Shown here: positions 1 through 13,000 of the stretch, piece after piece | Layout: each line of letters starts with the position of its first letter | Position numbering within the stretch: position 1 is the first letter of the stretch | NCBI RefSeq assembly: GCF_009389715.1 | Contig: NC_052400.1 | Coordinates: 20,553,674 to 20,617,673 of the forward strand | DNA from: Phoenix dactylifera | Taxonomy: Eukaryota > Streptophyta > Magnoliopsida > Arecales > Arecaceae | DNA length: 64,000 nucleotides | Direction of reading: 5' to 3' | The notes under the pieces: model-generated | Seen by the model: the letters and a program-made list of their open reading frames with translations, nothing else | Databases searched by the model: none | What the model was told of the DNA's origin: nothing | Program-made: the position numbers and the translations under genes

Positions 1-620
1 TTGTAGAAAGATTAACTAAAAGTGGTGGTGAAGATTACAGCGAACTTCAAGTTTTCTAGAATAGCCAACTGTATGAAGAACTTTCTTTCCCATAAAAGGA
101 GATTTATTTATTAATTAAACTTTCTTCAAAGATATTTGGAGAATAGAGAATAATGGTATCCCGTGTTAATGCAAGGACTATAGATATAATAAGAGCTAGA
201 TTATATATAGATAATGAAAGTTTTGAACTTAAGTTATTTAACTTAGCTTTGAATTGATTGGCGGCCAATGCGGCAGCTTTTAGCTCACATGGACTAGTCG
301 TAAATTATTTTTATGAATTACTCATTATATATAATAAATTACTCCCTAATTTATTTTAACAAAAAAAATCTCTACATATAAGAATTTCTCGGCACTTGTA
401 TATACTTAAATTATAATTTTAGATGTCCCATCATGATTAATACATAGTTTATGTCGTACGCGAGCAAGAGAACCAGCCATCTGATATGCGTAGCAAAGAT
501 AGAGGCATGTTGATATATAGAAAAGTTTATACGAACAAATCTTTTGCTCCTACAGTAGAAAGTTCCGCCGGAATACAATAAAGAGAAGAGGTACAAGACA
601 TCCCATACCGAGTAATTTAG
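1..620. other. AT-rich spacer, nothing recognised
   Basis: No coding similarity, RNA gene or clear repeat structure was seen here. The stretch is AT-rich, and the short reading frames carry no recognisable motif. Confidence 0.5.
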
Positions 621-635
621 TTACAAACGGCTGAG

Positions 636-936
636 ATGGGTTCGGGTTGTAACTTTTCCGTGAAAGCATGGTCAATCTTCTTTCGCGAAAAGAATGTTGG
701 ATCACGCCTCGACAGCTGTAGAATTTTGGAGGAGTGTGGTTTGTATATAGCCACGAATGTCTATAAAAAGATAAATAATGCGGCTGACTGGATTGCTTCC
801 TTTACTGCTCATCACATCAATAACTTTATATGAAAAAATCAAGACTTTTTATCAGAGCCTTTTAGTGAACTACTGTTTTTTGATTTTATTGGCAGCATTC
901 ACACTTGTAGCCGTTGTGTAAAAAAAAAAAAAAAAA
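636..936 (+). mobile_element. LINE (L1-type) 3' end: RNase H-like tail plus poly-A
   Basis: This is a 5'-truncated non-LTR retrotransposon copy. The translation carries the end of the RNase H-like domain found in plant L1-type LINEs, with NNAADWIASF matching the usual 'N.AADW.A' block. After one stop at 831-833 it continues in frame as ELLFFDFIGSIHT, which matches the conserved 'LFSDFVG.IH.R.V' tail of these elements. The frame runs straight into a 17-A tract at 920-936, as expected for a poly-A tail. It is dead: truncated at the 5' end and interrupted by a stop. No target-site duplication was found. A similar tail lies on the minus strand near 20.96 kb. Confidence 0.7.
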
Positions 937-1418
937 TCTTCCAAATCACTTCAACCTCTCCTTCTGTCTGCTGCACAGCTCTTAAAGCGGCTTTTATACG
1001 ATCCAACGATTGGCATCGCGAGAAAAAGGTCAATCACCCCTTCGTGCGGAAGATACAACCCGAACCCGGCTGCGATTCCATACCGGAGATGGAATAAGAT
1101 CCCTTCACGCAAAAAAAGCATCTCTCTTTTTCTTCTTCTTCTTAAAAAAAATAAATAAATCTCAATTGGGTTCTAGTTTAGGGTTCTTCTCTTTCTCACG
1201 ATCCATCCATCCATCGATCTTAGCGATAATAATAATGACACGGAGGTATGGTTCGAACGATTTTCTGCCGATCTCTTTGATTGGGGATCGTTTTATGTTG
1301 GTGTTTTCTCGTCAGAATTATTATTCGACACAAAAATCGGTTCAGACGATTCTAATTTTAGTTGATAAAGTTCCGGATTTTATATTTATATACTGGCAAT
1401 TTTCTCCAAGGAACTGCC

Positions 1419-3300
1419 ATGGAGGTTTTAACGAGAGTAGAACTTGACCTCGCATGTTCTTCCGAAAAATTACTGAACTTGTTGGAGATACTTTTAATGC
1501 AAGTGACAAGCAGAGCGAGTGATTTTGAAGCTCTGATCACAGAGTATGAGGAGGACATCTCGAATGAGTTCATTGGGAAGGCCTTTGTGTTTGACGCCAT
1601 GTCTGGAGTTCTGAGCGCAGAGGTCAATTTAAGAAGCTGACAACTTTATGACTTCGCTCCAGATGGAAATCGTGGATGCCTACCGGAAGCTTTCTCATGA
1701 TGAGAATCTTCAGTAGAAATAGAAGCGAAGTTGCATGATGCTCCAGAGTCCTTAAAGCAGTTGCAAGATCTAATTGCAGACATTACAATGCAATCAGCCA
1801 AGTTTGAAAGAAAGAATCTTAGCTTTCACTCGTGATGAAAAACCTGTTAAGTCAAAATCATCTCCTTTTGAGCTATGTTTATGCCAAGATTGAAGATGGT
1901 GTTAATTTCTAGTTTAATGCGTGCTGTCGGACGGAGACCGGCAGAGATGAAGGCAGTCAAAATGACCATTCTGTTCCATGAATAGCAAGTGGAAACTCCA
2001 GACAGTGGTTCAGCAAAGACATGCTCCACAGATGCTGGAGAAATCTTTGGCCAGGGAGATGGATCTTGAAAGGAAGCTGTCAGATTCAATATCTACTGAA
2101 GAGGACCTCTAATTAAGGCTGCACAATGCCAGAATGGGAATCTTACTTAATGGAAGAACTGATAGAACTAATTTTGGAGAAAATGTGTGAGGCACAAAAT
2201 GCTGCAGAGCTCCTTCGAGGCATTTCAAAAGAATTAATAGCAAAACTCCAGATTGTCCCGCCAAACCTAAATTTATCGGTACATCGAGAATGTGAAATGA
2301 AGTAATCAGCTGGAGAAAGTGCTTTGGGGAACCTGAAAACTAGTTGTGCAGAATGTGATAACATCCTTGTGTTACAAGAAAATGATCTAGAAATAAGCCT
2401 CAAAGAAGCTGATGATAAATGAGTGCTTGGCGGTTCTGAGATCTTGACTCGAGGGAAAAGGTAAGAGCACTTGAGAAGCAGTAAAGTGAATCCGATATCC
2501 AATTGCCGGTGGCAAAGTCCTCTCTCAAAGATAGTCAGGAGCAGCAGTGCGTGTTACATTCCGAACTCACTCAGCTGGAGAATGTAATTGATGGTCTCAA
2601 GGTAAGTCACTTGAAAACAGAAATCAAGGCTGAAAGTCTGGAGTCTAGTTGTACACAATCAACTAAAACTAACAGGGAACTTAATGAGCAGCTAGATTTG
2701 CTTAGAAATAGTGGATCAGAAATTGCAATCTTTCTACAGAGGAAGCTCAAGGACTCAGATACACAGTTGGAACATGTAAAAGCATCCGCTGAAGCAATTA
2801 AGAAGCAGCAGAAATTTGTTATATGCTGCACCTGGCAGTATGGAACATACCATTGAGGATCTAAAGGAAAGGTCGCAAAATGCTGAAACTAGGGCCGGGT
2901 ATGCTGAAGTTAAGTGTTCTCTATTAAGTGAAACCAATTTGGAACTAAATGAAGAACTGGGTTTGGTAAGAAGCAGATGATGCAAAAATAGCCAATGCAA
3001 AAAACATTATTGACTTGGTCATGAAACTAACCTTTGAAAGAGAGCATAGGTATGCTCTTGAGATTTCCCTTTTCTTTTGCGCACTTCTATTTGTGATTCT
3101 CATTAGCTTGTTTAGATGATGAAGATAGTTTTCTTGATTGTGTGCTGTAGCTTCTGTGGAACAAACATGAATCTGCCTTCTAATTATCAATCTTATAATT
3201 AGGCTAGCTTTTTATTATCTCTGTATGGGGTATGATGGGCAATGTTTTAGAAGACTGTAGTCAGCAAATGAGCGACTAGAGGAGGCCACCTTTGCCCAGA
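1419..3300 (+). pseudogene. WIT: WIT-type WPP-domain-interacting tail-anchored protein, broken
   Basis: Plant WIT proteins are long coiled coils anchored in the outer nuclear envelope, where with WIP proteins they hold RanGAP1 at the nuclear rim. Translation from 1419 gives EVLTRVELDLACSSEKLLNL and then a SRASDFEAL block, matching the WIT N-terminal region. Further coiled-coil blocks follow in other frames: QMEIVDAYRKLSHDENLQ near 1660, LKQLQDLIADI near 1750, LHNARMG near 2120, and a long clean stretch (ELIELILEKMCEAQNAAELL onward) at 2145-2300. The reading frame at 2503-2856 is rich in heptads and Glu/Lys. A donor-like site near 3050 and a coding scrap near 3270 suggest an intron, so this is not a processed copy. 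At least five frameshifts or stops occur, and the C-terminal membrane anchor is missing. The family call is from remembered similarity; a close coiled-coil relative cannot be fully excluded. Confidence 0.65.
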
Positions 3301-6300
3301 AGACAAGGCGGCCGGAAAATGATAAACCATAAACAAATAATAAGTAAAATTGACAATAACACCTTTGTTGCCTTCCCTAATTTTGTCTTGTTTTGGTGTA
3401 ATGGAGGAAGGAAAACCTTCCCCCAACTTTGTTAATGAAAATTAGCAAAGCAAAAGATACAAGAAGTAGAGATCAGAAATAACAGAAAAGGTGCATTAAA
3501 ACTACTGAGAGGAATCAAAATTGACTGCAGATGGCAGCAGCAACAGGGTGAGAGCCTGAAGAAGTGCCACATAGCCTTCTTTCTTCTTCCCTGAGCAAGT
3601 GTTTCCTCACAGCAGGGAACTCTGAAGAACTTTGATTAGCCGACAAGAAGTTATGATTCAAATCCAGAAGGTAGTGCTGCTACTATGTTTATCGTATCTA
3701 GAGAAGATGGCACACTTTTCATCATTTCTGAGGAAAACTTAACTCAACCCAATTAAGCCTTAATCCCAAACTAGTTAGGCCAGCTACATGAATCCTTTTC
3801 CTCCAAAGGAAAGCACTGTTCAAAATTTATGTCATTATTTTCTTGAAATACAATTTCTTTCTGACATACTTTTATTTTGACATGACCTATTCTCAACTCA
3901 TGCACTTAGCCCACAAAGTAAAATATGGTAGCAACCTGGAAGGCAGCAGTACCATGTTTCTCAAGAAACTAAAGAAGTTTGCCTAACAGAAGGTGGCACA
4001 TATTTCACCATGTCTAGGGAAAACATTATTCAGTTTTATTTCATTGTTTTCTAAATTATACTTTTGCTCCGATGTTCTTTTCCTGTGATACAATTTATTA
4101 AATTTATAGATAAGCAATAATAGAGATTGCTTAGGCAACTTATGTGGAAGCATAAAGCATCATCTACTCTTGATTCCCAACTCTATCAGCTTCTTCATTT
4201 TATTGGGCTCTTCACTGGGGAGTAACCATCAATATTGGGCTTCACAAACCATCCTTAGGGGCCTGCCGTAGAACCCAAGTTAGTAAGCGGCCCGAATTTT
4301 CGCAAGCAAGCAAAGCCATCTCCCAGGCCAGCACAAGCTCCCTGGGCTCCATTGGAGGCGATTGCCGAGTTTGCTTAGCTTTCATGCATTGATGTAGAAG
4401 GTGATTAGTATCTTCTCAATCAAGCTGGCAAATCGAACAAATAGAACGTAGAAATGTGGAATGTAAGTGCAAGGTGTTCACAAAAGAGTTGGTACTTCGT
4501 AGGAAGCCTTTCCCTGGTCATTGTCCAATTTTTTACCGGGCTTGAATTATTGCCACTGTCTTGAAGGGTATCCCACAATCATGATATCCCCCAACCTGGA
4601 ACAAGCCCGTAATGATGTTCTGTCCACAACGAATCCGAGTTCGTGAAGGTGGGAAAGACATCCCTTTCAAGCAATCTAGACTAAAACCTAGTTGGGACCC
4701 CATCATGACCAAGTATTTGTTTCTGTTTCCCTGCTAAAGCTTGTTCCCTACTTTATATATCGTCCTGAACGTTTCAATTTGGAGACGCGGAAAGAAGGCA
4801 GGCATGGACGACTCTGACTCTAGAGGCAAGTTGTGGAAGTCACGTCATAATGGAATGATTAACCGGCAAGGGAGCTAGCTCTGATTCATCAACCATTCTC
4901 CGCCCACTACTTTTCTTATGCTAAACCATGAAGAACAAAAATAGGACTCATGCATTTTTATGTTTAACTTCTTGAAAATTAAGCCGATAATTCAAAACCT
5001 ACGACGGACCAACCAAAGTTAAAATCCAAGGTGCTCTTTTAACTTAATCATCAAGTAGGTATCGAAATAGATGGTTTTAGTGATATTATGATCTAATCAT
5101 CCAAATCTCATAAATTTAAATTTACTCTTGTCTCATGATACGTAGATCATGGCCCATAAAATGGATTTTTAATTTTACGTCCTCTATCATGTATTTTACA
5201 ATTAATATAGATTGCTTCTTTTTTTCTTTCTATTTCTTTTTGCTCGTTTTTGTGCATGTTGGTTCATGGTTATACTTGGGCTCTTTCTTATCCTATCCAT
5301 GACTTGGCAGCCTTATAACGATATTGACAAAGAATTACTTCCTCTATTCTAAAGAATAATGTTATATGGACACAAGATTAACGCCAGTTCTGTGTTAAGG
5401 TTAGATAGGGCCTACTTCACCAGATTAGCTTGGCATCATACGCGGAGGGATGCGTTGATGGAGTCTGACGAGCATTTCTCATTTTATAAAGCGATGAATC
5501 TAATTCCCATACCACATGCAGCCTATTACGTCTCCTCCTGCCCGAGGATATGGTCGTTGGCATTTTTTTAATTCAAGGGTAGATAGGTTCAAGAACCGGT
5601 CACGATAAAAGTAATCCCACATCTACCTGGACAAAGAAAGTTATCATTAAAAAGACTTTATCATCCTTGAGTTTATCATCAACCTTGTTGTTAGCACAAG
5701 ATCTATCCCCTTTTTTATTATTTCTGCCACCATCATTTTCCGAACTTCGAGCCTTGCAACAAAAGCTGGAGATATATATATATATATATATATGTTAGGA
5801 AACCATCAATAATGCAATTATCATCAATCATGCAATTTCTTCTAAAAAATAAAACCACCAATCTGTCAAGTATTGTTGAAGATGCAGAATTATGAAAACT
5901 AATACGGAAGATATAGAGCAGTTGGAAACCAATAAGGAAGATGGAGAGTTGTTGGAAACAAAGAAGGAATCTCTCCAACGTTCTAATTGAGCTAGTAAAG
6001 TCCGTGTAATTATTTATCTTCCCAAAAAACTATTAGCTAAATCTTTCTTCAATATCTTTATCTTTTGATCCATGATGACGTACATTTCAAGCATGTTGGT
6101 TTGTGGCATCAATTGTTTATAACATAACCTAGAAAGCTATTCTGGCCTTGAATTAATGGATTCCAGTATCAACTTTGTGCTCTGTTTTTTTGCCAAAAAA
6201 AAAATAAATAAAAACACGCATGTCATTATAAACGTAGATCAAAACTAATACCAGAGAAGAGACAACCGCCATAACTGGGTAGTTCAATTGTCCACTAGGT

Positions 6301-6729
6301 TGTTTAAGAAGTTGCGTCTCTTCATCACATTTGTGTAGATAGCTTCCCAAATTCCAAAATACCCATGTGATATGTTGCAGGCTAAATCCCTTGCATGGCT
6401 GCAGGCCCTCTAAAAGGAACTTATTTTGGCAGGCTTTACTATAGATATTGAAGCACAAGTCTTACAACTTTAACTCACTTTTTGAACTCATGCAAAGAAA
6501 ATTGATTCAAACCAGGCATTGGAAAATCTTTATATGGCATGGCTTTTCTAAGCATAAGTAATACAAGGGGCAAGGCTGATTGGCTGCACACGATACGTCA
6601 TCATGATACCATTCCAGACACCTTTTAATCATATCTATATTGGAAAAAGAAGGTGAGACTATGGAGCTAAGTTGGTATGTCTCCATCATGGGGCAGATGT
6701 GTTTTAGTCCCCAATTCAAGAAGGAGGCT
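3301..6729. other. Spacer without recognisable genes
   Basis: I see no coding exons here. The stretch has AT-rich DNA, scattered short reading frames and one (AT)n microsatellite. The longest plus frame (5359-5571) has no motif I recognise. Confidence 0.5.
5772..5793. repeat. (AT)11 microsatellite
   Basis: Simple AT dinucleotide run in spacer DNA. Confidence 0.9.
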
Positions 6730-6737
6730 CTCACAAG

Positions 6738-7152
6738 TAGGGCTGCAAATGGATCGGGTCGGGTCCTGAGTAACCCCGATCCGATCCGATTTCTTGTTCG
6801 GATTCTAATTTTGGACCCAGATCCGACCCGGTTGAAGGTCGGGTCGGGTCAGGTTGGGTCCATGCCTACAAATTTTGACCCGACAGATCATTCGGGTTGG
6901 ATCGGGTCAAGTCCAAGTCCAAATCTATGTATATTTATATTCAAAGTTTCATTATATAATAATAAATAACATTAAGCAAAAAAATGGATCGGGTCAGGTC
7001 CGGGTCCGGGTCAAGATTGGGTGGACCCGACCCAAATCAACAAATAGAAGGGGTCCAAATTTAGGACCCGATCCGGCCCCGCAGATCCTAAAATTTGGGT
7101 CGGGTCTTACGCGAGTCGGGTCACGGGTCGAACCGATCCATTTGGAGTCCTA
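6738..7152. mobile_element. hAT-type MITE with 8-bp TSD
   Basis: A 415-bp non-autonomous DNA transposon. It is flanked by a perfect 8-bp direct repeat CTCACAAG (6730-6737 and 7153-7160), the size made by hAT transposases. The ends are inverted repeats: the left begins TAGGGCTGCAAATGGATCGG and the right, reverse-complemented, begins TAGGACTCCAAATGGATCGG (18 of 20 match). The interior holds many GGGTC/GACCC words on both strands, so each arm can fold on itself, and an AT-rich centre separates two GC-rich arms. There is no transposase, so movement would have needed an enzyme from elsewhere. The reading frames across it (Asp/Pro-rich strings) only reflect the GGGTC words and are not genes. Confidence 0.88.
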
Positions 7153-7269
7153 CTCACAAGTTTGGAATACCCTTCCTACTTGCTATGGAAAAATGAATTA
7201 ATAAATGCATCATTGAAAACCTAGCCAGGCTGCCATGCAATCTCTTGCAAGTTGGAATTAGAATATTTC

Positions 7270-7470
7270 CATCTCCCACAAAATGGATGGAGGGTGTAAT
7301 CTATTAGGTTTTCACAAAATGATAACGATAGTGACTTGGTCATATGCTAACATGAAAGTCCAGCATTTCATTAATGATTTGGTCATATGCTACAAAACAG
7401 ATGGAGGGTGAACTCCCACAAAATGTTAACAAGAAAGTCTGGCATTTCATTAATGACTTGGTCATATGCT
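7270..7470. repeat. Imperfect short direct repeats
   Basis: The phrase TTGGTCATATGCT occurs three times (near 7336, 7379, 7458), joined with two copies of 'CATTTCATTAATGA' and two of 'ATGGAGGGTG'. The block looks like one local duplication of about 120 bp plus a partial one. No function is suggested. Confidence 0.7.
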
Positions 7471-8388
7471 GACTGCAACGTAAACCACATGTCTGGGTTT
7501 TTACAAGAGAGTCCTTAGCATCAGATATTGATATATATTATTTTTGATTCATGTGAGAAGGAAATCTAGGATTCGATTTAAAGTAGATAATATATGTCAA
7601 ATAAAAGGAAATAAAAATGACCATGTATTAGTGCAATGTTTGTTGCTTCATATACAATGGCATTAGGTGCTTAGCAGCTCAGCTCTGATGCATTAATAAC
7701 TTTTTTTTTTTGTTATGATAAGGAAGCACCAACGACCATACCATGCAATATATAATGTTTATATTCATGCACTAGCGAAGAAGCTATGCCAATGTCGACC
7801 TTTGACATATATTTATGACATAAGTGGTATACTTGGTTGTAGAATAGGTTTGTACAAGTGGTTTTGTGAGCAAAACTTGGACAATCAATAAAGGAAAAGT
7901 TTAAGCTTGGTTCAAATGCAAGGTGGGATGCAAAAAGTTTAAAATTTATCCATGTTCATTTGCAGCTCAAAGAGAGACACCTACCAAAAGTAATTTGTGT
8001 CTCACTTTTTATTCGAGATAAATGTAACATGAGATAAACAATCTATCTTTACAATTAGTATCCTAAAATATTATATGCATGGATGATATGAAATACAAAT
8101 AGGAAAATCAGCATGGTGCTGCATTAGAAAAATAAAAAATTACAGAAAATTGATGCAGGAATTGTCCCCTCTTACATTTCTAGAGTTCTCATTCGACATC
8201 GAAGCATTAAATTTGGATGGATGAAATACACTTTATCCACATAATTCATGTCAAACATGAAAGACGAGCGATCATCTTGAAAAACATAAATGACAATATA
8301 TCTTAAAGGATTTATCGCTGCCACCAAGCATATGTCACTAAGTTGTAAAAAAACTTTATAATGCAATCACTTGTGTGACATTTTTCAT

Positions 8389-8464
8389 TCATCATGAGTA
8401 TTAGTTAATCAATCCCCTCACTTAACTCATCATGAGTATTAGTTAATCAATCCCCTCACTTAAC
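8389..8464. repeat. 38-bp unit, two perfect tandem copies
   Basis: Units 8389-8426 and 8427-8464 are identical and begin TCATCATGAGTATTAG. Perfect identity suggests a recent duplication, or an assembly duplication. Confidence 0.9.
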
Positions 8465-8559
8465 ACCCTTACGATCATGAAAAGAAAAGCCTACCTTCCA
8501 ATCCTAACTACTTCTCATGTCATAGGATTCTTGTGCCCCCTCCCGGACGCCATTCTTAA

Positions 8560-9390
8560 TTTCTATTAATCTTTATATTTCCTCATCAAACATGGCCATT
8601 GCACCACCATGGCACCTGACGTGGACCGGCCACCAACCCCAATGGAACCCAAATATATTTACGGCTATCTCCAATCGCCAAGCGTTTTAAATTAAATCGG
8701 GAAATAAATTAATGCATAGACCGCGGGGTTTTTGCTGTTCCCTAAAATGCTCTCCCGCCTCTGCGTCCGGATCCACCCCCCCTTGCTTCGCCTCCGCGTC
8801 GGTGGAATCCTCCGTCGCCGCCACCGGCGACAAGGGCGTAACTCTTGCGCTCCCCGGTAATTATGCACCAAAAATAAAGACTTAGCTGTTGCCCGGCGGG
8901 GCACAGCTGGGCCGCTCACCGGCTGCCACGTCTCACGGTTGGTGGGAATCACCACGCGGGATCTGATCGCCTGCTTGTGGCCAAACACCGAACTGCTGTT
9001 GGACCGACGCAGGATCGAGACGTGCCGCGCCGGAGAACTCTGAAGGGAGCTGTGGGTCCCGCCAAGACTGGAGAAGGTCGGCTCTGCGTTCCAGCTCACC
9101 GTTAAAGAGTATTCCGTTCTTTTTTTTTTTCCTGCGAACATAATTTCTCATCTAATGGGAGTTAGAGTAAAGAAAGCAAGGAGTGGTTAAATAGGGTTCT
9201 ATAAAGAAAATAATTAAAAAAAAAACAGACCGGCGAGGGCCGGAACTTCCTGGGCTTTGTTCGAACGAAGAAAGAAAGCGAGCCGCAGCCTCGCTTCGCT
9301 ACACCCCACCGCGAGTGCCCGTGCGAGCGACCGTCGAGGTCGATGTTTCGAATCTGCTTGGTCGAGTTGATCTTTTTGGCGTGATTCCAG
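8560..9390 (+). promoter_or_regulatory. GC-rich upstream region and leader of the flippase gene
   Basis: GC content rises sharply compared with the spacer on the left, as often seen at plant promoters. A TATA-like TATAAAG lies at about 9200. The stretch 9240-9390 looks like a leader exon, because it ends CCAG and is followed by GTAGGTTTTC at 9391, a good splice donor. The acceptor before the start codon is uncertain: CTAG ending at 9974 is one candidate and later AGs are others. Long minus-strand reading frames here come from GC-rich composition and show no domain. The transcription start and TATA box are inferred. Confidence 0.45.
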
Positions 9391-10054
9391 GTAGGTTTTC
9401 TCTTCTATTTCTTCGAGCTGAATCTTCTTTTCTATATGTATGCTTCTCGTTCTTGTGTAGTAGGTTCGGTTCTTGATTTTTTTTTTTTGGATTTTTTCCC
9501 GATTTTGTCTCTTTTGTTGGGGGTTTTAATGGCTAAAGGTAACGACTGTAGTTATCTGGGATTCGTTTTAATTTTTTTTTTAAAATTGCATGTATGGCGT
9601 TTTAGTCTATTCTAAAGATCCGGAAGTAATGCGGCTGATTTTTGTTTTCTATTTTTGAAGTTGTCTTTTGGTATATTTTCTTGGGGTCAAGATTTAGGAT
9701 TCGAGCTTAGTTTTTTTTTTTTTTTTTTTTTTTTTGTGATGAGAGTCAAGAAATTAGTAATGGGTTTTAGAATTCATCCTTGTTTGAAGAAAGACTTAGT
9801 TGATAAATCTGGCGTTCATCTGCTGGAATCTCCATTACATGAGTCCAACGCAGCTCGCAGTTGAGTTAATTCCATAACTGTATATATTTTGTAGATAATT
9901 CGTGGAGTTTTTCTCAATCCGAGATTTTAATATCCGTTCTTGATCGGTGCAAAAGGGAAGGCGATTCATTCTAGTTGGAGCTGAAGCCTTTGAGGGATTG
10001 GATGTTGGGAATGATTTATTCAATTTGAGGTGAAGAAACCCTAACAAGGAGAGG

Positions 10055-13000
10055 ATGGCACGGACGGGGAGGTTAAGAGAGCGGCTCCGGTGGAGCAAGC
10101 TCTACTCTTTCTCTTGCGTCCGTCCCTCTGGTCCATTGGACAATGAGGCTTCCTATTCTCTCCAAGGTTGCTCTCGTATTGTCTACTGCAACCAACCCCG
10201 AGTCCACCGCAAGAAACCTCTCAAGTACCCTACCAACTACATCTCGACCACCAGGTACAACGTCATCACCTTCCTTCCAAAAGCCATCTTTGAGCAGTTC
10301 CGGCGAGTCGCCAACCTGTACTTCCTCCTTGCTGCCATCCTCTCCCTCACCCCTGTCACCCCCTTCTCCGCTGTGAGCATGATTGCCCCTCTGGCTTTTG
10401 TTGTCGGGCTCAGTATGGCAAAAGAGGCATTGGAAGACTGGCGAAGGTTCATGCAGGACATGGAAGTTAATAGCCGGAAGGTCAGTATCCACAAGGGGGA
10501 CGGGCGGTTTGGTTACAAGCACTGGCAGAAGATTCGGGTTGGAGATGTTGTCAAAGTTGAGAAGGACCAGTTCTTCCCTGCTGACTTGCTTTTGTTGTCA
10601 TCTAGCTACGAAGATGGGATATGCTATGTTGAGACTATGAATTTGGACGGGGAGACAAATTTAAAGGTCAAGAGATGTTTGGAGGTAACTCTGCCCTTGG
10701 ATGATGATGAGGCTTTCAAGGATTTTGGGGCCGTCATACGGTGCGAAGATCCAAATCCTAATCTCTACACTTTTGTGGGTAATTTTGAATACGAGCGGCA
10801 GGTCTACCCTCTTGATCCAACTCAGATTCTTCTTAGAGATTCAAAGCTTAGGAACACTAGCTATGTCTACGGAGTTGTCATTTTCACTGGTCATGACAGC
10901 AAAGTTATGCAGAACGCAACAAAATCACCATCTAAAAGAAGCAAAATTGAAAAGAAAATGGATAAGATCATTTACATACTCTTTACACTTCTTGTACTGA
11001 TTTCGCTGATCAGCTCAATCGGGTTTGCAGTGAAGACCAAGTTTGGGATGCCAAAATGGTGGTACTTGCAACCGCAGAATACCACGAACTTGTATGACCC
11101 ATCAAAGGCTACATTAGCTGGAATCTTCCATCTTGTTACGGCCCTTATTTTATATGGATATTTAATACCCATTTCGCTCTATGTATCAATTGAAGTTGTC
11201 AAGGTCTTGCAAGCCATGTTCATTAACCAAGACCTTCACATGTATGATGAGGAGACAGGAATTCCAGCACAAGCACGGACCTCAAATTTAAATGAGGAGC
11301 TTGGGCAAGTTGATACAATTTTATCAGATAAAACTGGCACTTTGACCTGCAATCAGATGGATTTCTTAAAGTGTTCCATTGCAGGAGTTTCATATGGTGT
11401 GGGTTCTAGTGAAGTGGAAATGGCTGCAGCAAAGCAGATGGCCTCAGAAGCTTCCAATGCTCCAGAGCAGCTTAGCAGCAGTCAGGATTTCTGGGAGGAT
11501 AGTGGAGGTGGTTTTGGATCTTCAGAAATTGAATTGGAAAGTGGGATAAATTGTACAGTTGAAAAGCCACAAAAGCCTAGAATTAAGGGTTTCAGTTTTG
11601 CAGATGATCGTCTCATGCATGGTAATTGGACAAAAGAGCCCAATGCAGGTACCATTCTTCTGTTCTTCAGGATACTCGCGCTCTGTCACACGGCAATTCC
11701 TGAGCTAAATGAGGAAACTGGTGGTTTTACCTATGAAGCGGAATCGCCAGATGAAGGGGCATTTCTTGTCACAGCCAGGGAATTTGGATTTGAGTTCTGT
11801 AAGAGGACTCAATCAAGTGTATTTGTCCGGGAGAGATATTCCTCTTCTGAGAACCCTGTGGAAAGGTCATAACATAGAGCAATTTTTATTGCATTCTTGC
11901 TGCTTTTCTTTCTCTCTCTTTTAGAGTCTTCCCATCTTAACCTGTGAGTTTTTTCCTTTTTTTCCTTTAAATTTAATAGGGAGTTCAAGATTCTCAATCT
12001 ATTGGAATTCAACAGCAAAAGGAAGAGAATGTCAGTAATTGTACGGGACGAGAGTGGGCAGATTAATCTTCTGTGTAAAGGTGCAGACAGGTATGATCTA
12101 ATATTATTCTTATCATTGGCTGCAATACTTGTTGATCAACGCATTTGGAGTTTGGATTAGATGTTGTTTGTCCATTGATTTTCTTAAATCATCTCATATA
12201 TTAATTCGTAAGTGATCAATTTTGTTTCATCTTCCATTGCCTTTATGCCTAAAGACAGTATTTGTTTCATGAACCAAGCAGCGTCATTTTTGAAAGACTG
12301 TCAAAAAATGGAAGAATGTATGAAAATGATACTAGCAAGCATCTAAATGAGTATGGAGAAGCAGGTTTGCGGACATTGGCGCTAGCATACAGGGTGCTTG
12401 AGGAATCCGAGTATTCTGCTTGGAACACTGAGTTTATTAAAGCAAAAACTACTATAGGGCCTGATAGAGAAGCCCAACTGGAGCGAGTTTCTGATATGAT
12501 TGAAAGAGATTTATTTCTTGTTGGTGCTACTGCTGTGGAGGACAAATTACAGAAAGGAGTAAGCAATTGCAGCATTCTTTTACCATTGAATAGGAGCTTC
12601 TTTCAGTCTTTTGACCATTTCATCCTCCTGTACAGGTCCCACAGTGCATAGATAAATTGGCACAAGCTGGTCTTAAGATCTGGGTTCTGACAGGTGATAA
12701 GATGGAAACTGCCATCAACATAGGGTATGCCTCTCAAATCGTTCACTTTGCACTAGAAGGCTATCACGAGCATTGAAATGAATCTGCTTCCTGTTTTCTT
12801 TATTGAATATCTAGTAAAACTCCATTTGTATTGGCAGATTTGCTTGCAGTTTACTTAGGCAAGGCATGAAACAGATCTGTATATCCACAATGAACAGCGA
12901 TTTGGTAACTCGGGATGCTAAAAAGGTATATCTTTCTGTCATGTATCTTCAAAAACTGTCCTTGATTTTGTTCTGTGCTGGAATTGGATTTCATGGTAGG

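Noticed and set aside
2600-2610. CAAGGTAAGTCA, a splice-donor-like site in the WIT pseudogene
   Set aside because: The coiled-coil reading continues straight through it, so it is probably not used.
6640-7201. Asp/Pro/Gly-rich frames
   Set aside because: They come from GGGTC words of the hAT MITE, not from a gene.
8692-9141. 149-codon minus-strand frame rich in Arg
   Set aside because: It lies in the GC-rich promoter region of the flippase gene and shows no domain; composition explains it.
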